Assembly: GCF_041052385.1 (NCBI RefSeq)
Contig: NZ_CP163439.1
Location: forward strand, 8,483,001-8,547,000
Reading direction: 5' to 3'
Source: Streptomyces sp. R28
GTDB taxonomy: Bacteria; Actinomycetota; Actinomycetes; Streptomycetales; Streptomycetaceae
Length of the DNA stretch: 64,000 bases
A program made the position numbers and the translations under genes. Position 1 is the stretch's first letter, and every line of letters begins with the position of its first letter. Positions 50,809 to 59,727 of this stretch are shown here, piece after piece. A model generated the notes under the pieces. It saw nothing but the letters and a program-made list of their open reading frames with translations, was not told where the DNA came from and did no database searches.

Positions 50809-52098
50809 CTAGGCCAGCGCCCGGTCGATCGAGTCCAGGGGCACGGCGAACAGCACCCCGCCCGACTGGGACCAGACCTCGCCGGTCGCCTCCCAGTACG
50901 ACAGGGGCCCGGCCTGGACGCCCCAGCAGCGAGGGGCTTCCTCGGAGCCGCAGCGGGTCGCCTCGGCGCCGTCGGTGTCCTGGCGCCAGAGGCTGCCGTG
51001 CCGGTCCGTGGCGCCCGGGGCTCGGCCCAGGTACCAGTGGGAGCGGTCCGTCCCGGTCGCCCGGTGCGACAGCAGGCCCCTGATGCCGGACGCCTCCGTC
51101 TCGTACGCCTCGACGGCGTGCGCGGCGGCGGTGGCGTCGGTGGCCAGCAGGCCGGGGCGGGCCGGGTCGGTGCTGAAGTCGTAGCGCCACAGCCGGGCGT
51201 GCCGGTCGCTGTCGGCCGCGGTCCGTTCGCCCGCCACCAGGCTGTCGGGTGCCGTGCTGCGGTCGAGGGAGATGGCGCCGAGACGGGGAGCGGCGCTCCC
51301 GCCGGTCAGACGGTACGAGCCGACGGCCGGCAGGACGAAGCGGTTGCCGTGCGCCGACCAGCCGCCCTCGACGCGGCCCACCGCGGCGCTGTCGACGGTG
51401 GCGCGCTGGACGCGGTCCATGTCGTAGACGTACAGGCCGTCGGCGGTGGTGACCAGCAGCTTGTCCTGGTACCAGACCATGCCGGAGAGGCGGGAGGGCA
51501 GAGCGCGGTAGTCGCGTCCGCCGTCCACCGGGACGACGAGGAGGGCCGAGGCGTACCTGAGGCGGGCCAGGTCGCCCGCGTCGACGAAGGCGACCCGGGC
51601 GAGGCCCCGGTCGGCGGTGCCCTGGCTCCAGCCGGCCAGGAGTACCCGGTTGTCGTTCCACCAGCCGTCGTCGTCGGCGTCCCCCGAGGTGGTGAGCGCC
51701 CCCGCCCGCCAGGTCCGGGTGTCGGCGGCGTCCCAGCAGTACGCGCGCGTGGCGGCCGGTGCGACCGGCAGCGCGGCGCGTTCGGTGGCCGTACAGCCGG
51801 CCGCGCCGCGCAGGCTGCGGTCGGCGCTCTCCAGGACGGCACGGACACCGACCGGCTCGCCCATCCGGGAGGCGAGTTCGTCGAGCGTGGCCTGCGGGAC
51901 CAGCTGCTCGTGGAGGCTGAGGGCGCCGGTGTCGGCGGCCCTGGTGAGAGGCTCCAGTGCCCCGGGGTTGTCGCCGACCGTGGCCTGCGAGGCACTGATC
52001 ATCGTGGCGGCGGCGGTGAGCGCGAGGGCGGTGCCGGCCAGGAACGCGCGCACGGCGCGGCCCTGCTTGCGTCGACGGTGTCTGCCGCGGTGCTTCAT
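50809..52098 (-). CDS. Secreted protein of unknown function, 429 aa
   Basis: ATG with GGGAGG 5 bp before. Highly basic N-terminus (MKHRGRHRRRKQGR), hydrophobic segment FLAGTALALTAAATMISASQA, cleavage or anchor near residue 35. The rest is Trp/Asp-rich with repeated patterns such as RLWRYDFSTDPARPGLLATD, and YVYDMDRVQ, SLWRQDTDG, suggesting a beta-propeller of about 5-7 blades. Four Cys may form two disulfides. Exported sensor or binding protein; no enzyme motif seen. Confidence 0.8.
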   Translation of the reverse strand: MKHRGRHRRRKQGRAVRAFLAGTALALTAAATMISASQATVGDNPGALEPLTRAADTGALSLHEQLVPQATLDELASRMGEPVGVRAVLESADRSLRGAAGCTATERAALPVAPAATRAYCWDAADTRTWRAGALTTSGDADDDGWWNDNRVLLAGWSQGTADRGLARVAFVDAGDLARLRYASALLVVPVDGGRDYRALPSRLSGMVWYQDKLLVTTADGLYVYDMDRVQRATVDSAAVGRVEGGWSAHGNRFVLPAVGSYRLTGGSAAPRLGAISLDRSTAPDSLVAGERTAADSDRHARLWRYDFSTDPARPGLLATDATAAAHAVEAYETEASGIRGLLSHRATGTDRSHWYLGRAPGATDRHGSLWRQDTDGAEATRCGSEEAPRCWGVQAGPLSYWEATGEVWSQSGGVLFAVPLDSIDRALA

Positions 52099-52129
52099 CA
52101 AACCTCCCGAGGCGAGCCAACTGCGGCTA

Positions 52130-52149
52130 TTGGTCTGGGTGTTGACCAA
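52130..52149. promoter_or_regulatory. Inverted repeat TTGGTC/GACCAA
   Basis: Perfect 6-bp arms with an 8-nt spacer, 32 bp upstream of the secreted-protein ATG. Candidate operator. Confidence 0.35.
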
Positions 52150-52252
52150 AAGAGCAGGTGGGGTGGCTCGTAGGGGGATGCTACGGCAGTGAGGCACACT
52201 TGCGGACGAAGACCTTGCAAATATGCGGAAGATGCACTCGGGCAGGCCGGAC

Positions 52253-53542
52253 TCAGGCCAGATCGGCCGAGATCCGCCCCCGCACCACCGCCGGTGCCGT
52301 CGAGTGCGGCAGCAGATCGCGCGGGTCGTCCGGCAGCAGCACCTCGATCTCCGCGTCCTCGCGGAAGCGGTACGGCCGATGCTCCAGGAACCCCCCGAGA
52401 TAGCGCCGCACCCGCGACATCTCGGCGCGCACCGTCACCGTACGGCCCGCGTCGCCGAACATGTCCTCGGCCAGCCCCGCCGCGCTGCGCCCGGCGCGGT
52501 GCAGGGCCAGCAGGTACAGCAACTCGGCGTGCCGGGGGCTCAGTTCATGGCTCCAGGAACCCGCGCTGCCGGAGACCGTCACCGACCAGCGGCGCGCCTG
52601 CGTCAGGTTCAGGGCGATCCGCGTCGCCCCGGGCGGCACCGGCTCGTCGGCGGCCCGCAGCAGCCAGCCGCCGGCCAGCGGTTCCACCGAGCACAGGCCG
52701 AGCGGCGGCAGCCACCGTCGGCCCGGCGACAGGGATTTGGGCAGCGCGATCCGGTGCGCGTACGGCATCCCGGTCACCGCGGCGGTCCAGCCGTCCCGGT
52801 CCACCACCAGGGCCCGCCCGGCCAGCCGGGCCAGCACCGGCGCCGCCACCGCGCGCAGCCGCTCCAGCGAGGTCAGATGCACCTCGCGCAGCCGGGCCTC
52901 GGCGAGCTTGGCCACCGAGTCGACCCAGGCGAGCGTGGCCGGGTGCATGGTCTCCAGCGGTCCGCTGATGTCCACCACGCCGATCAGCCGGCCGTCCCGC
53001 GGGTCCGTGATGGGGGCGCCGGTACAGGTCCAGGCGGTCTGCGAGCGCTGGAAGTGCTCGGAGGCGAAGACCTGCACGGGTCGGCGCACCACCGCAGGAG
53101 TGCCCACCCCGTTGGTGCCGACGACGCTTTCGCGCCAGTCGGCGCCGAGTTCGAAGCCGAGGCCGTCGGCCTTGCGCAGCACGGAGGAGTTGCCCTCCCG
53201 CCACAGCACCCGGCCCTCGTCGTCGGCGACGACCATGATGTGGTGGGCGATGTCGGCGACCGACAGCAGCCCCTCGCGCAGCACCGGCAGGACATGTCTG
53301 AGCGTGGTGGTCTCCCGGCGCCGCTGCACCTCCTCGCGGGACAGCAGCCCGGACCGGAAGTCGCGGTCGGGATCGACACCGCTGCGCAGCATGCGTGACC
53401 AGGACTGCTCGATCACCGGGCGCGGCGCGACGGGCGCGCGCCGGCCGGAGAGCGTGGCGGAGCGGACGTCGCTGAGTACGCGCGCCGCCCGAGCCGAGTC
53501 CACGGCGGCGAGCTGCGTCACGTCCGTCGGCGAGAGCGCCAC
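52253..53542 (-). CDS. GAF-domain transcriptional regulator
   Basis: 429 aa from GTG preceded by GGGAGGGACCC. Residues about 60-230 form a GAF ligand-sensing domain (SVADIAHHIMVVADDEGRVLWREGNSSVLRKADGLGFELGADWRESVVGTNGVGTPAV), as in AcoR-like activators, and 280-420 a winged-helix region (HAELLYLLALHRAGRSAAGLAEDMFGDAGRTVTVRAEMSRVRRYLGGFL). Sigma-54 AAA domain is lacking, as is general in actinobacteria. Divergent upstream gap carries a TTGCAA palindrome probably bound by it. Ligand unknown. Confidence 0.87.
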   Translation of the reverse strand: MALSPTDVTQLAAVDSARAARVLSDVRSATLSGRRAPVAPRPVIEQSWSRMLRSGVDPDRDFRSGLLSREEVQRRRETTTLRHVLPVLREGLLSVADIAHHIMVVADDEGRVLWREGNSSVLRKADGLGFELGADWRESVVGTNGVGTPAVVRRPVQVFASEHFQRSQTAWTCTGAPITDPRDGRLIGVVDISGPLETMHPATLAWVDSVAKLAEARLREVHLTSLERLRAVAAPVLARLAGRALVVDRDGWTAAVTGMPYAHRIALPKSLSPGRRWLPPLGLCSVEPLAGGWLLRAADEPVPPGATRIALNLTQARRWSVTVSGSAGSWSHELSPRHAELLYLLALHRAGRSAAGLAEDMFGDAGRTVTVRAEMSRVRRYLGGFLEHRPYRFREDAEIEVLLPDDPRDLLPHSTAPAVVRGRISADLA

Positions 53543-53635
53543 GGGTCCCTCCCGGTTCGACTCGTACAGACCGTGCCTCTCATAGTGCCGTCCGCCGGTC
53601 GCGGAGGGACCCACTCCGCGCCCAGAAGCCAACAA

Positions 53636-53653
53636 GTTGCAACCCCTTGCAAC
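53636..53653. promoter_or_regulatory. GTTGCAA-CCCC-TTGCAAC palindrome
   Basis: Perfect 7-bp arms with 4-bp spacer, 94 bp upstream of the GAF regulator start. The form resembles sites bound by GAF-type (AcoR-like) regulators, so autoregulation is likely. Confidence 0.5.
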
Positions 53654-53733
53654 CCTGGTGGTCCGCCCTGACCTGATTGAAACTTGAGCAACGCCGTCCC
53701 GAGCGGCGTTCGCGGCCTCGAACAGGCCATGGC

Positions 53734-53767
53734 GGGGGTGGTGCCGTGTCGGCGCAGCACCACCCCC
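53734..53767. terminator. 11-bp-stem hairpin, probable terminator of the AidB-like gene
   Basis: GGGGGTGGTGC and GCACCACCCCC with a 12-nt loop. It is 143 bp downstream of the acyl-CoA dehydrogenase stop on the minus strand and no other gene uses the interval. Confidence 0.55.
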
Positions 53768-53837
53768 TGCCTCCGGCGGTTGGGCCGTTGCGCCTCGGGG
53801 GGTGCGGCTTGATGTCTCGTTGGCGTCTGCCGGCCGG

Positions 53838-53873
53838 TTGTGGCTGGTCGCGCAGTTCCCCGCGCCCCTGAGG
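53838..53873. repeat. Streptomyces common intergenic repeat
   Basis: TTGTGGCTGGTCGCGCAGTTCCCCGCGCCCCT, broken here as GTGGCTGGTCGCGCAG then TTCCCCGCGCCCCT. This string recurs very often in Streptomyces intergenic regions. It contains no gene. Confidence 0.7.
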
Positions 53874-53909
53874 TGGGTGCCCGTGCCCTTGGCCGGTTTG
53901 CTGGACGGG

Positions 53910-55544
53910 TCAGGCCACCGGGCGGGCCCGGTCCACGATCGACGCCAGGTTCAGGCTGTGGGGCAGCGTGCCGAAGGCCGCGCCTCCGTCGCCGCCCAGC
54001 CGGGAGGCGCAGAAGGCGTCCGCGACCTCGGGCGGCGCGAAGCGGACCAGGAGTGAGCCCTGGAGGACCAGTGCCAGTCGCTCGGTCAGTCGGCGGGCCC
54101 GGCCCTCGATGCCCTCCAAGTCGGCCAGTTCTGTCAGCAGGCCCTTGATCGCCGCGTCCAGGCGGTGGTCGGCGCCGCGTGCCTGGCCGACCTCCTGAAG
54201 ATAGGCGTTGAGGGCCAGGGGCTCCCGCTGCAGCACCCGCAGCACGTCCAGCGCCTGGACGTTGCCCGCGCCCTCCCAGATCGAGTTCAGCGGCGACTCG
54301 CGCACCAGCCGGGGCATCCCGGACTCCTCGACGTACCCGTTGCCGCCCAGGCACTCGGATGCCTCCACCGTCAGCGGCGTACACCGCTTGGTCACCCAGT
54401 ACTTGGCGGCCGGCACCGCGATCCGCAGCAGCGCCCGCTCCTGCTCGCCGCCGTCGTCGTAGGCGGCCGCGAGCCGCAGCGCGAGAGTGGTCGCCGCCTC
54501 GGACTCGACGGCCAGGTCGGCCAGTACGTTGCGCATGAGCGGCTTGTCGACGAGCTTCCCGCCGAACGCCTCGCGGTGGTCACAGTGGTGGACCGCCTGC
54601 GCGACCGCCTGCCGCATCAGCCCCGCAGAGCCCAGAACGCAGTCCAGCCGGGTCGCCGCCACCATCTCGATGATGGTGTGCACCCCGCGCCCCTCGTCGC
54701 CGACCCGGCGCGCCCACGTCCCGTCGAACTCGACCTCGCCGGAGGCGTTCGAGCGGTTGCCCAGCTTGTCCTTGAGCCGCTGGATCAGGAACACGTTGCG
54801 GGTGCCGTCCTCCAGCACCCGCGGCACCAGGAAACAGGAGAGCCCGCCCGGCGCCTGCGCCAGCACCAGGAACCCGTCCGACATGGGTGCCGAGCAGAAC
54901 CACTTGTGCCCGGTCAGCTCGTACGACTCGCCGTCGGGGAGCGGGCGCGCGACCGTCGCGTTGGCGCGTACGTCGCTGCCGCCCTGCTTCTCCGTCATGC
55001 CCATCCCGAACAGGGCCCCGGCCTTGAGCCGGGCGGGCCGCAGCTCGAGGTCGTAGATCACGGACGTCAGCCGCGGCTCCCACTCGGCGGCGAGATCGGG
55101 TTCCGTGCGCAGGGCGGGTACCGCCGCGTGGGTCATGGACAGCGGGCAGACGTTGCCGGCCTCGACCTGTGTCCACATGAGGAAGGCCGCGGCCCGCCGC
55201 ACATGCCCGCCCGGCCGTACCCAGGCCGCGGTCAGCCCCGCCGCGACGCCCTTGCCGAGCAGCCGGTGCCAGGACGGATGGAACTCGACCTCGTCGATAC
55301 GGTGGCCGTAGCGGTCGTGCGTGCGCAGCCGCGGCGGATGCGCGTTCGCCAGCGTCCCCCACTCCTGGACCTGTGCCGATCCACAGGTCCGCCCGAGCGC
55401 CGCCAGCTCGCTTCGGACGTCGTCCAGCAGCTCCGGGGCCAGGTGACGTTCGACGGCTGCGGTCAGGGCCCGGTCGGCGGTGTAGACGTCGTATCCGACC
55501 AGGGGCGGGGGCTGGTTGGTCACGGTGTGCGTGCTGCCTGCCAT
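53910..55544 (-). CDS. AidB-like acyl-CoA dehydrogenase
   Basis: 544 aa. N-terminal extension, then flavin domain with MTHAAVPAL, FGMGMTEKQGGSDVRAN and HKWFCSAPMSDGFLVLAQ, and helices with ATRLDCVLGSAGLMRQAVAQAVHH. Length and MTEKQGGSD fit the AidB (DNA alkylation response) subfamily better than ordinary 380-aa dehydrogenases. C-terminal half includes YVEESGMPRLVRESPLNSIWEGAGNVQALDVLR with the catalytic Glu region. AidB-type proteins bind FAD and DNA; the dehydrogenase substrate is unclear. Confidence 0.9.
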   Translation of the reverse strand: MAGSTHTVTNQPPPLVGYDVYTADRALTAAVERHLAPELLDDVRSELAALGRTCGSAQVQEWGTLANAHPPRLRTHDRYGHRIDEVEFHPSWHRLLGKGVAAGLTAAWVRPGGHVRRAAAFLMWTQVEAGNVCPLSMTHAAVPALRTEPDLAAEWEPRLTSVIYDLELRPARLKAGALFGMGMTEKQGGSDVRANATVARPLPDGESYELTGHKWFCSAPMSDGFLVLAQAPGGLSCFLVPRVLEDGTRNVFLIQRLKDKLGNRSNASGEVEFDGTWARRVGDEGRGVHTIIEMVAATRLDCVLGSAGLMRQAVAQAVHHCDHREAFGGKLVDKPLMRNVLADLAVESEAATTLALRLAAAYDDGGEQERALLRIAVPAAKYWVTKRCTPLTVEASECLGGNGYVEESGMPRLVRESPLNSIWEGAGNVQALDVLRVLQREPLALNAYLQEVGQARGADHRLDAAIKGLLTELADLEGIEGRARRLTERLALVLQGSLLVRFAPPEVADAFCASRLGGDGGAAFGTLPHSLNLASIVDRARPVA

Positions 55545-55680
55545 ACCTGTGAACCTATCCCTCCGTGGGGCGCTGCTCTCCAGCCTGACACGGCACCGGC
55601 GCGGGGGAGCGGGCAGGTCGCGGGGGCGCGCACCCGGCGCCGCGATGAGTGCGCCCCCGTACGGCGGATACCTTTAGGTC

Positions 55681-56841
55681 GTGCAGCCAGCAAGTGAATC
55701 CCCTCAGCGGACCTCCGGTCGTCTCCACCGGGTGCGTGTCCTCTACCGGAACGTCTCCAAGCGCAGGACCGCCTGGCTGTTGCTCAAGGACACCGTCAAT
55801 TCCTGCATCGAGTACCGCATCCTGGGCCTCGCCGCCGAGGCCGCGTTCTTCACGCTGCTGTCCGTGCCGCCGCTGCTGCTCAGCATGATCGGCCTCCTCG
55901 GCTACGTCGACGACTGGACCGGCACCGACACCATCAGCAGCCTGGAGACCAACCTCATCGAGGCCTCGCGCACCGTCCTGTCCGACAAGGGCGTGCGCCA
56001 GATCGCCCAGCCGATCCTGGACGACGTGATGCACGGCGGCCGCCCCGACGTCATCTCCGTCGGCTTCCTGTTCGCCCTGTGGTCGGGGTCGCGCGCGGTG
56101 AACGTCTTCATAGACACGATCACCGTGATGTACGGCCTCGACGGCGTCCGGGGGATCGTCAAGACCCGGCTGGTGGCGTTCCTGCTGTTCATCGCCGCCC
56201 TGCTGATCGGTTCGGTGGCGCTGCCGCTGATGGTGGCGGGGCCGGACGCGGTGGTGCGGATCGTGCCGTGGTCGGAGACCGTGGTGCAGGTCCTGTACTG
56301 GCCGGTCGTGATCGTCCTGTCGATCGCGTTCCTGACGACGCTCTACCACGTGTCCGTGCCGGTCCGCTCGCCCTGGATCGAGGACGTGCCCGGGGCGCTG
56401 GTCGCCCTCGGCATGTGGGTGCTGGGCAGCTTCCTGCTCCGCATCTACCTGACGAACACGATCGAGGGCGCGTCGATCTACGGCTCCCTCGCCGCCGCCG
56501 TCGCCGTGATGCTGTGGATCGGTGTGTCCGCGTTCGCCGTGCTCGTCGGGGCCGCGGTCAACGCCGCGATCGACCGGGTCTGGCCGGCCGCCGCGACGGC
56601 TGCGGCCCGTGCGGCCAACGAGCGGATGCGCGAGGCCCAGGCCGCCGAGTACGTGGCCCGTCACGCCGCCGGCCGCGAGCCCGGGCTCGACGACCCCGAC
56701 GACCCCGACATGCCGTCGGAGTTCCCCGAGCGGTGGTCCCGCTTCCTGCCGCCGGAGGACGTGTCGTCCCGGCTGCGGACCCATGTGAAGAGCACGCACA
56801 CGCATCCGCCGCACAAGCCGGAGGACCACGGCAGCGACTGA
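55681..56841 (+). CDS. YihY/BrkB (UPF0761) family membrane protein
   Basis: 386 aa from GTG. Six helices: typical YihY start RILGLAAEAAFFTLLSVPPLLLSMIGLLGY, WSGSRAVNVFIDTITVMY, FLLFIAALLIGSVALPLMVAGPD, VVIVLSIAFLTTLYHVSVP, ALGMWVLGSFLLRIYLTNTIEGASIYGSLAAAVAVMLWIGVSAFAVLVGAAVNAAI. Long hydrophilic C-terminus with His-rich end (THTHPPHKPEDHG). Function unclear; often called virulence factor BrkB or RNase BN by old mistake. Confidence 0.93.
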   Translation: MQPASESPQRTSGRLHRVRVLYRNVSKRRTAWLLLKDTVNSCIEYRILGLAAEAAFFTLLSVPPLLLSMIGLLGYVDDWTGTDTISSLETNLIEASRTVLSDKGVRQIAQPILDDVMHGGRPDVISVGFLFALWSGSRAVNVFIDTITVMYGLDGVRGIVKTRLVAFLLFIAALLIGSVALPLMVAGPDAVVRIVPWSETVVQVLYWPVVIVLSIAFLTTLYHVSVPVRSPWIEDVPGALVALGMWVLGSFLLRIYLTNTIEGASIYGSLAAAVAVMLWIGVSAFAVLVGAAVNAAIDRVWPAAATAAARAANERMREAQAAEYVARHAAGREPGLDDPDDPDMPSEFPERWSRFLPPEDVSSRLRTHVKSTHTHPPHKPEDHGSD

Positions 56842-57006
56842 GGGCGCTGACGGCCGCTGGGGCTGAGGGGCGTCGCGGTCAACGCCGTCGAGGCTGAACG
56901 CCGTCGTACCTGAGCGCACTCGCCGCGGAGCCGTGTTGCCAGCAGTGGGCGGCGCAGCCCACGGGCGGCAGGGCTCGGCCGACACCGGGCGACAGCGGCC
57001 GACCGT

Positions 57007-57876
57007 TCACGCCTTCCATGCCCCCGCCGCCGCGGCCTGCCTCGCGAAGTCCCCGAAGTCCCGTGGCTCCCGGCCCAGCACCTCGCGGACGTCGTCCGTG
57101 ATGTGGGCGTTGCGGCCGTCCATGAGGGCTTCGAAGACCTCCATCAAGAGGTCCACCTCCTCGGGCGGGACGCCGAAGCCGGTCAGCGCCTCGCCGTAGG
57201 CACGCACCGGGACGGGCGTGTACGTGATCGTGCTGCCCGTCGCCTCGGTGATCTCCGCGACCGCCTCCCGCCAGGACAGCAGCCGCGGCCCGGTCAGCTC
57301 CAGCGTCCGCCCCGCATACCGGTCCCCGGCCGTCAGCACGGCCACCACGACGTCCGCGATGTCCCGCACGTCGACGAACGGCTCCGTCACCTCACCCGCC
57401 GGAAACACCAGCTCCCCGTGGACCATCCCCTCCACCAGCGGCCCCTCGCTGAAGTTCTGCGAGAACCACGCCGCCCGTACGATCGTCCAGTCCGCGCCGG
57501 ACGACTTCAGCGCCTCCTCGGCCGGCCGTGCCTGGTCCTCGCCGCGGGCCGACAGCAGCACCAGCCGCCGCACGCCGAGCCCCACCGCCTCCCGGGCGAG
57601 CGCGCCGATGCCTTCGGCCGCCGCAGGGGAGCCGATGTCGGACGGGTACATCAGATACGCCGCGTCCGCGTCGCGCAGAATCTCCGCCCAGGTGGTCGGG
57701 TCCTCCCAGTCGAAGCCCTGCGCCCGGGACGCGGCCCGCACCGTGAGCCCCGCCCCGCGCGCCGCTTCCGCCACCCGGCTCCCCGTACGCCCCGAGGCCC
57801 CGGTCACCACTACCGTCATCCGCTGCGTGTTCGCCGTGTTCGCCGTGTTCGCCGTGTCGGCCGCGTTTTCCGTCAT
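57007..57876 (-). CDS. NmrA-like NAD(P)-binding oxidoreductase
   Basis: 289 aa. Rossmann motif VVVTGASGRTGSRVAEAARGAGLTVRAASR, with atypical SDR features (DWTIVRAAWFSQNFSEGPLVEGMVHGELVFPAGEVTEPFVDVRDIADVV). Binds NAD(P)H; quinone or sensor role in relatives. The N-terminus has NTANTANTQRM from a 9-bp repeat; M20 may be the real start (57819). Divergent from an AraC regulator, the likely controller. Confidence 0.9.
   Translation of the reverse strand: MTENAADTANTANTANTQRMTVVVTGASGRTGSRVAEAARGAGLTVRAASRAQGFDWEDPTTWAEILRDADAAYLMYPSDIGSPAAAEGIGALAREAVGLGVRRLVLLSARGEDQARPAEEALKSSGADWTIVRAAWFSQNFSEGPLVEGMVHGELVFPAGEVTEPFVDVRDIADVVVAVLTAGDRYAGRTLELTGPRLLSWREAVAEITEATGSTITYTPVPVRAYGEALTGFGVPPEEVDLLMEVFEALMDGRNAHITDDVREVLGREPRDFGDFARQAAAAGAWKA
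57826..57861 (-). repeat. 9-bp tandem repeat in the NmrA-like gene N-terminus
   Basis: Four units CGTGTTCGC (last degenerate) starting at 57826, 57835, 57844 and 57853. It encodes repeated Asn-Thr-Ala on the minus strand. Length changes by 9 bp keep the frame. Confidence 0.9.
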
Positions 57877-57956
57877 GCGCCCAGTCAACGGTCGCACGCC
57901 CCAACAACCCATCGCTGAACGGCTCATTCCCATACGCGGACGTCTACGCTGACGGC

Positions 57957-58898
57957 ATGGACGCCCTTGCCGGCCTGTTGGAGGGCCCACGCGCGCGGGG
58001 CGCCTTCATGATCCGCGCGTGTTTCGAGCCGCCGTGGTCCATCCGCGTCGAGGACCGCGCTCCACTCACCGTCATGGTCATGGTCCGCGGCGACGCCTGG
58101 GTCATCCCGGACCAGGGCGAGCCGATCCGGCTGCGCCCCGGCGACCTCGCCATCGCCCGCGGCCCCGACCCCTACACCTGCGCCGACGACCCCACCACCG
58201 CGCCCCAGGCCCTGATCCTGCCGGGCGCCGAGTGCCGCTACCCCGACGGCCGCTCCCTCAACGGCTCGATGGACCTGGGCGTGCGCACCTGGGGCGACCG
58301 GCTCGACGGCTCGGCGGTGATGCTGATCGGCACGTACCTGTGGCAGGGCGAGATCAGCGGGCGGCTGCTGAACGCGTTGCCGCCTCTGCTGTCGCTCACG
58401 GCCGACGTGTGGAACTGCCCCCTCACGCCCTACCTGATGGAGGAGGTCGCCCGCGACGAACCCGGCCAGGAGGTCGTCCTGGACCGCCTGCTCGACCTGC
58501 TGGTCATCGCCGCGCTCAGGGCCTGGTTCTCCCGCCCGGAGGCGGAGGCCCCGGCCTGGTACCGCGCGCTGGCGGACCCGGTCGTCGGCCGTGTCCTGCG
58601 CCTGCTCCAGGACAACCCCGCACACCCCTGGACGGTGGCCTCGCTGGCCGCCAAGGCGGGGGTGTCCCGGGCCGCGCTGGGCCGCCGCTTCACGGAACTG
58701 GTGGGGGAGCCGCCGATGACGTACCTCACGGGGTGGCGGCTCGCGCTGGCGGCGGATGCGCTGCGCGACACCGACGACACGCTGGATGCCATTGCCCGGC
58801 AGGTGGGTTATGGGAGCGCGTTTGCTCTGTCCAGTGCGTTCAAGCGGGTTCATGGGGTGAGCCCGCAGGAGTATCGGGGGCGGGTGGTGGTGGGGTAG
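57957..58898 (+). CDS. AraC-family regulator
   Basis: 313 aa. N-terminal cupin_6 ligand domain (FMIRACFEPPWSIRVEDRAPLTVMVMVRGDAWVIPDQGEPIRLRPGDLAIARGPDPY) and C-terminal double helix-turn-helix (WTVASLAAKAGVSRAALGRRFTELVGEPPMTYLTGWRLALAADALRDTDDTLDAIARQVGYGSAFALSSAFKRVHGVSPQEYR). Divergent from the NmrA-like reductase with an 80-bp gap, so likely its activator. ATG at 57957. Confidence 0.94.
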   Translation: MDALAGLLEGPRARGAFMIRACFEPPWSIRVEDRAPLTVMVMVRGDAWVIPDQGEPIRLRPGDLAIARGPDPYTCADDPTTAPQALILPGAECRYPDGRSLNGSMDLGVRTWGDRLDGSAVMLIGTYLWQGEISGRLLNALPPLLSLTADVWNCPLTPYLMEEVARDEPGQEVVLDRLLDLLVIAALRAWFSRPEAEAPAWYRALADPVVGRVLRLLQDNPAHPWTVASLAAKAGVSRAALGRRFTELVGEPPMTYLTGWRLALAADALRDTDDTLDAIARQVGYGSAFALSSAFKRVHGVSPQEYRGRVVVG

Positions 58899-58942
58899 GG
58901 CGGGTTCGCCGTGGGGTGTGTCGGTGCTTAGCGGACTGTGGG

Positions 58943-59010
58943 CTGCGGGTTGTCTGTGGTTGCTCGCGCCCACGCGGCGGAACCGCACATCGACACAGCC
59001 CGGCGCCCCT
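58943..59010. repeat. Streptomyces intergenic repeat copy
   Basis: CTGCGGGTTGTCTGTGGTTG CTCGCGCCCACGCGGCGGA and ACACAGCCCGGCGCCCCTT: the mosaic of strings found in many Streptomyces intergenic regions, related to the copy at 53838. Not coding. Confidence 0.55.
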
Positions 59011-59034
59011 TGGGCGCGTCGTAGGCTGGCGTGT

Positions 59035-59727
59035 GTGTATACGGAACGGGCGTGCCGGCTCCTGGGCGCCGTCGTCTGGACGAACACTCCGTCCGGCGCG
59101 GGCGTCGGGCCTGTTCTGCCGGACGGGTGCATGGATCTGCTCTGGAACGAGGGGCGGCTGCTCGTCGCGGGGCCCGACACCCGTGCGTACGTCACCGCAG
59201 GCGCGCCCAGTACGTGGGTCGGCGTCCGTTTCTACCCCGGCACCGCGCCCGGCCTCCTCGGCGTGCCCGCGCACGAGCTACGCGATCGGCGCGTCGACCT
59301 CGCGGATCTGTGGCCGGCCTCGGAGGTACGGCGACTGCGGGGGCGAATCGGGGCCGCGGCCGACCCCGTGACCGCGCTCGAAGACGTGGCGCTGGAGCGG
59401 GCCGCCGGTGCCGAGCCGCCCGACCCGCTGCTACGAGGGGTGGTGACCGCCCTCGACGCGGGGCGGCCTGTCGCGACCACCGCCGACGAACTCGGCCTCG
59501 GCGCCCGGCAGTTGCACCGCCGCTGCCTGACCGCCTTCGGCTACGGCCCCAAGACGCTGGCCCGGATCCTGCGGCTGCGACGGGCCCTCGCCCTGGCGCG
59601 GGGCGGCGTGACCTTCGCGGACACGGCCGTGCGGGCCGGGTTCGCCGACCAGGCTCATCTGGCGCGGGACGTCAGGGAGTTGGCGGGCATGCCGCTCGGT
59701 GAGCTACTCGGCCGGCGCGGCGGCTAG
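59035..59727 (+). CDS. AraC-like DNA-binding protein with DUF6597-type N-domain
   Basis: 230 aa from GTG 59035. N-terminal region YTERACRLLGAVVWTNTPSGAGVGPVLPDGCMDLLWNEGRLLVAGPDTRAYVT binds an unknown ligand; C-terminal helix-turn-helix ELGLGARQLHRRCLTAFGYGPKTLARILRLRRALALARGGVTFADTAVRAGFADQAHLARDVRELAGMPLGELL is AraC-like. In-frame upstream start at 58918 lies in repeat DNA and is rejected. Convergent overlap of 24 bp with the VOC gene. Confidence 0.9.
   Translation: MYTERACRLLGAVVWTNTPSGAGVGPVLPDGCMDLLWNEGRLLVAGPDTRAYVTAGAPSTWVGVRFYPGTAPGLLGVPAHELRDRRVDLADLWPASEVRRLRGRIGAAADPVTALEDVALERAAGAEPPDPLLRGVVTALDAGRPVATTADELGLGARQLHRRCLTAFGYGPKTLARILRLRRALALARGGVTFADTAVRAGFADQAHLARDVRELAGMPLGELLGRRGG

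Larger units (their letters stand above)
53543..53909. other. 367-bp intergenic region between GAF regulator and AidB-like gene
   Basis: Holds the TTGCAA palindrome and the promoter of the GAF gene, an 11-bp-stem hairpin and a copy of a common Streptomyces intergenic repeat. No gene is supported. Confidence 0.6.
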
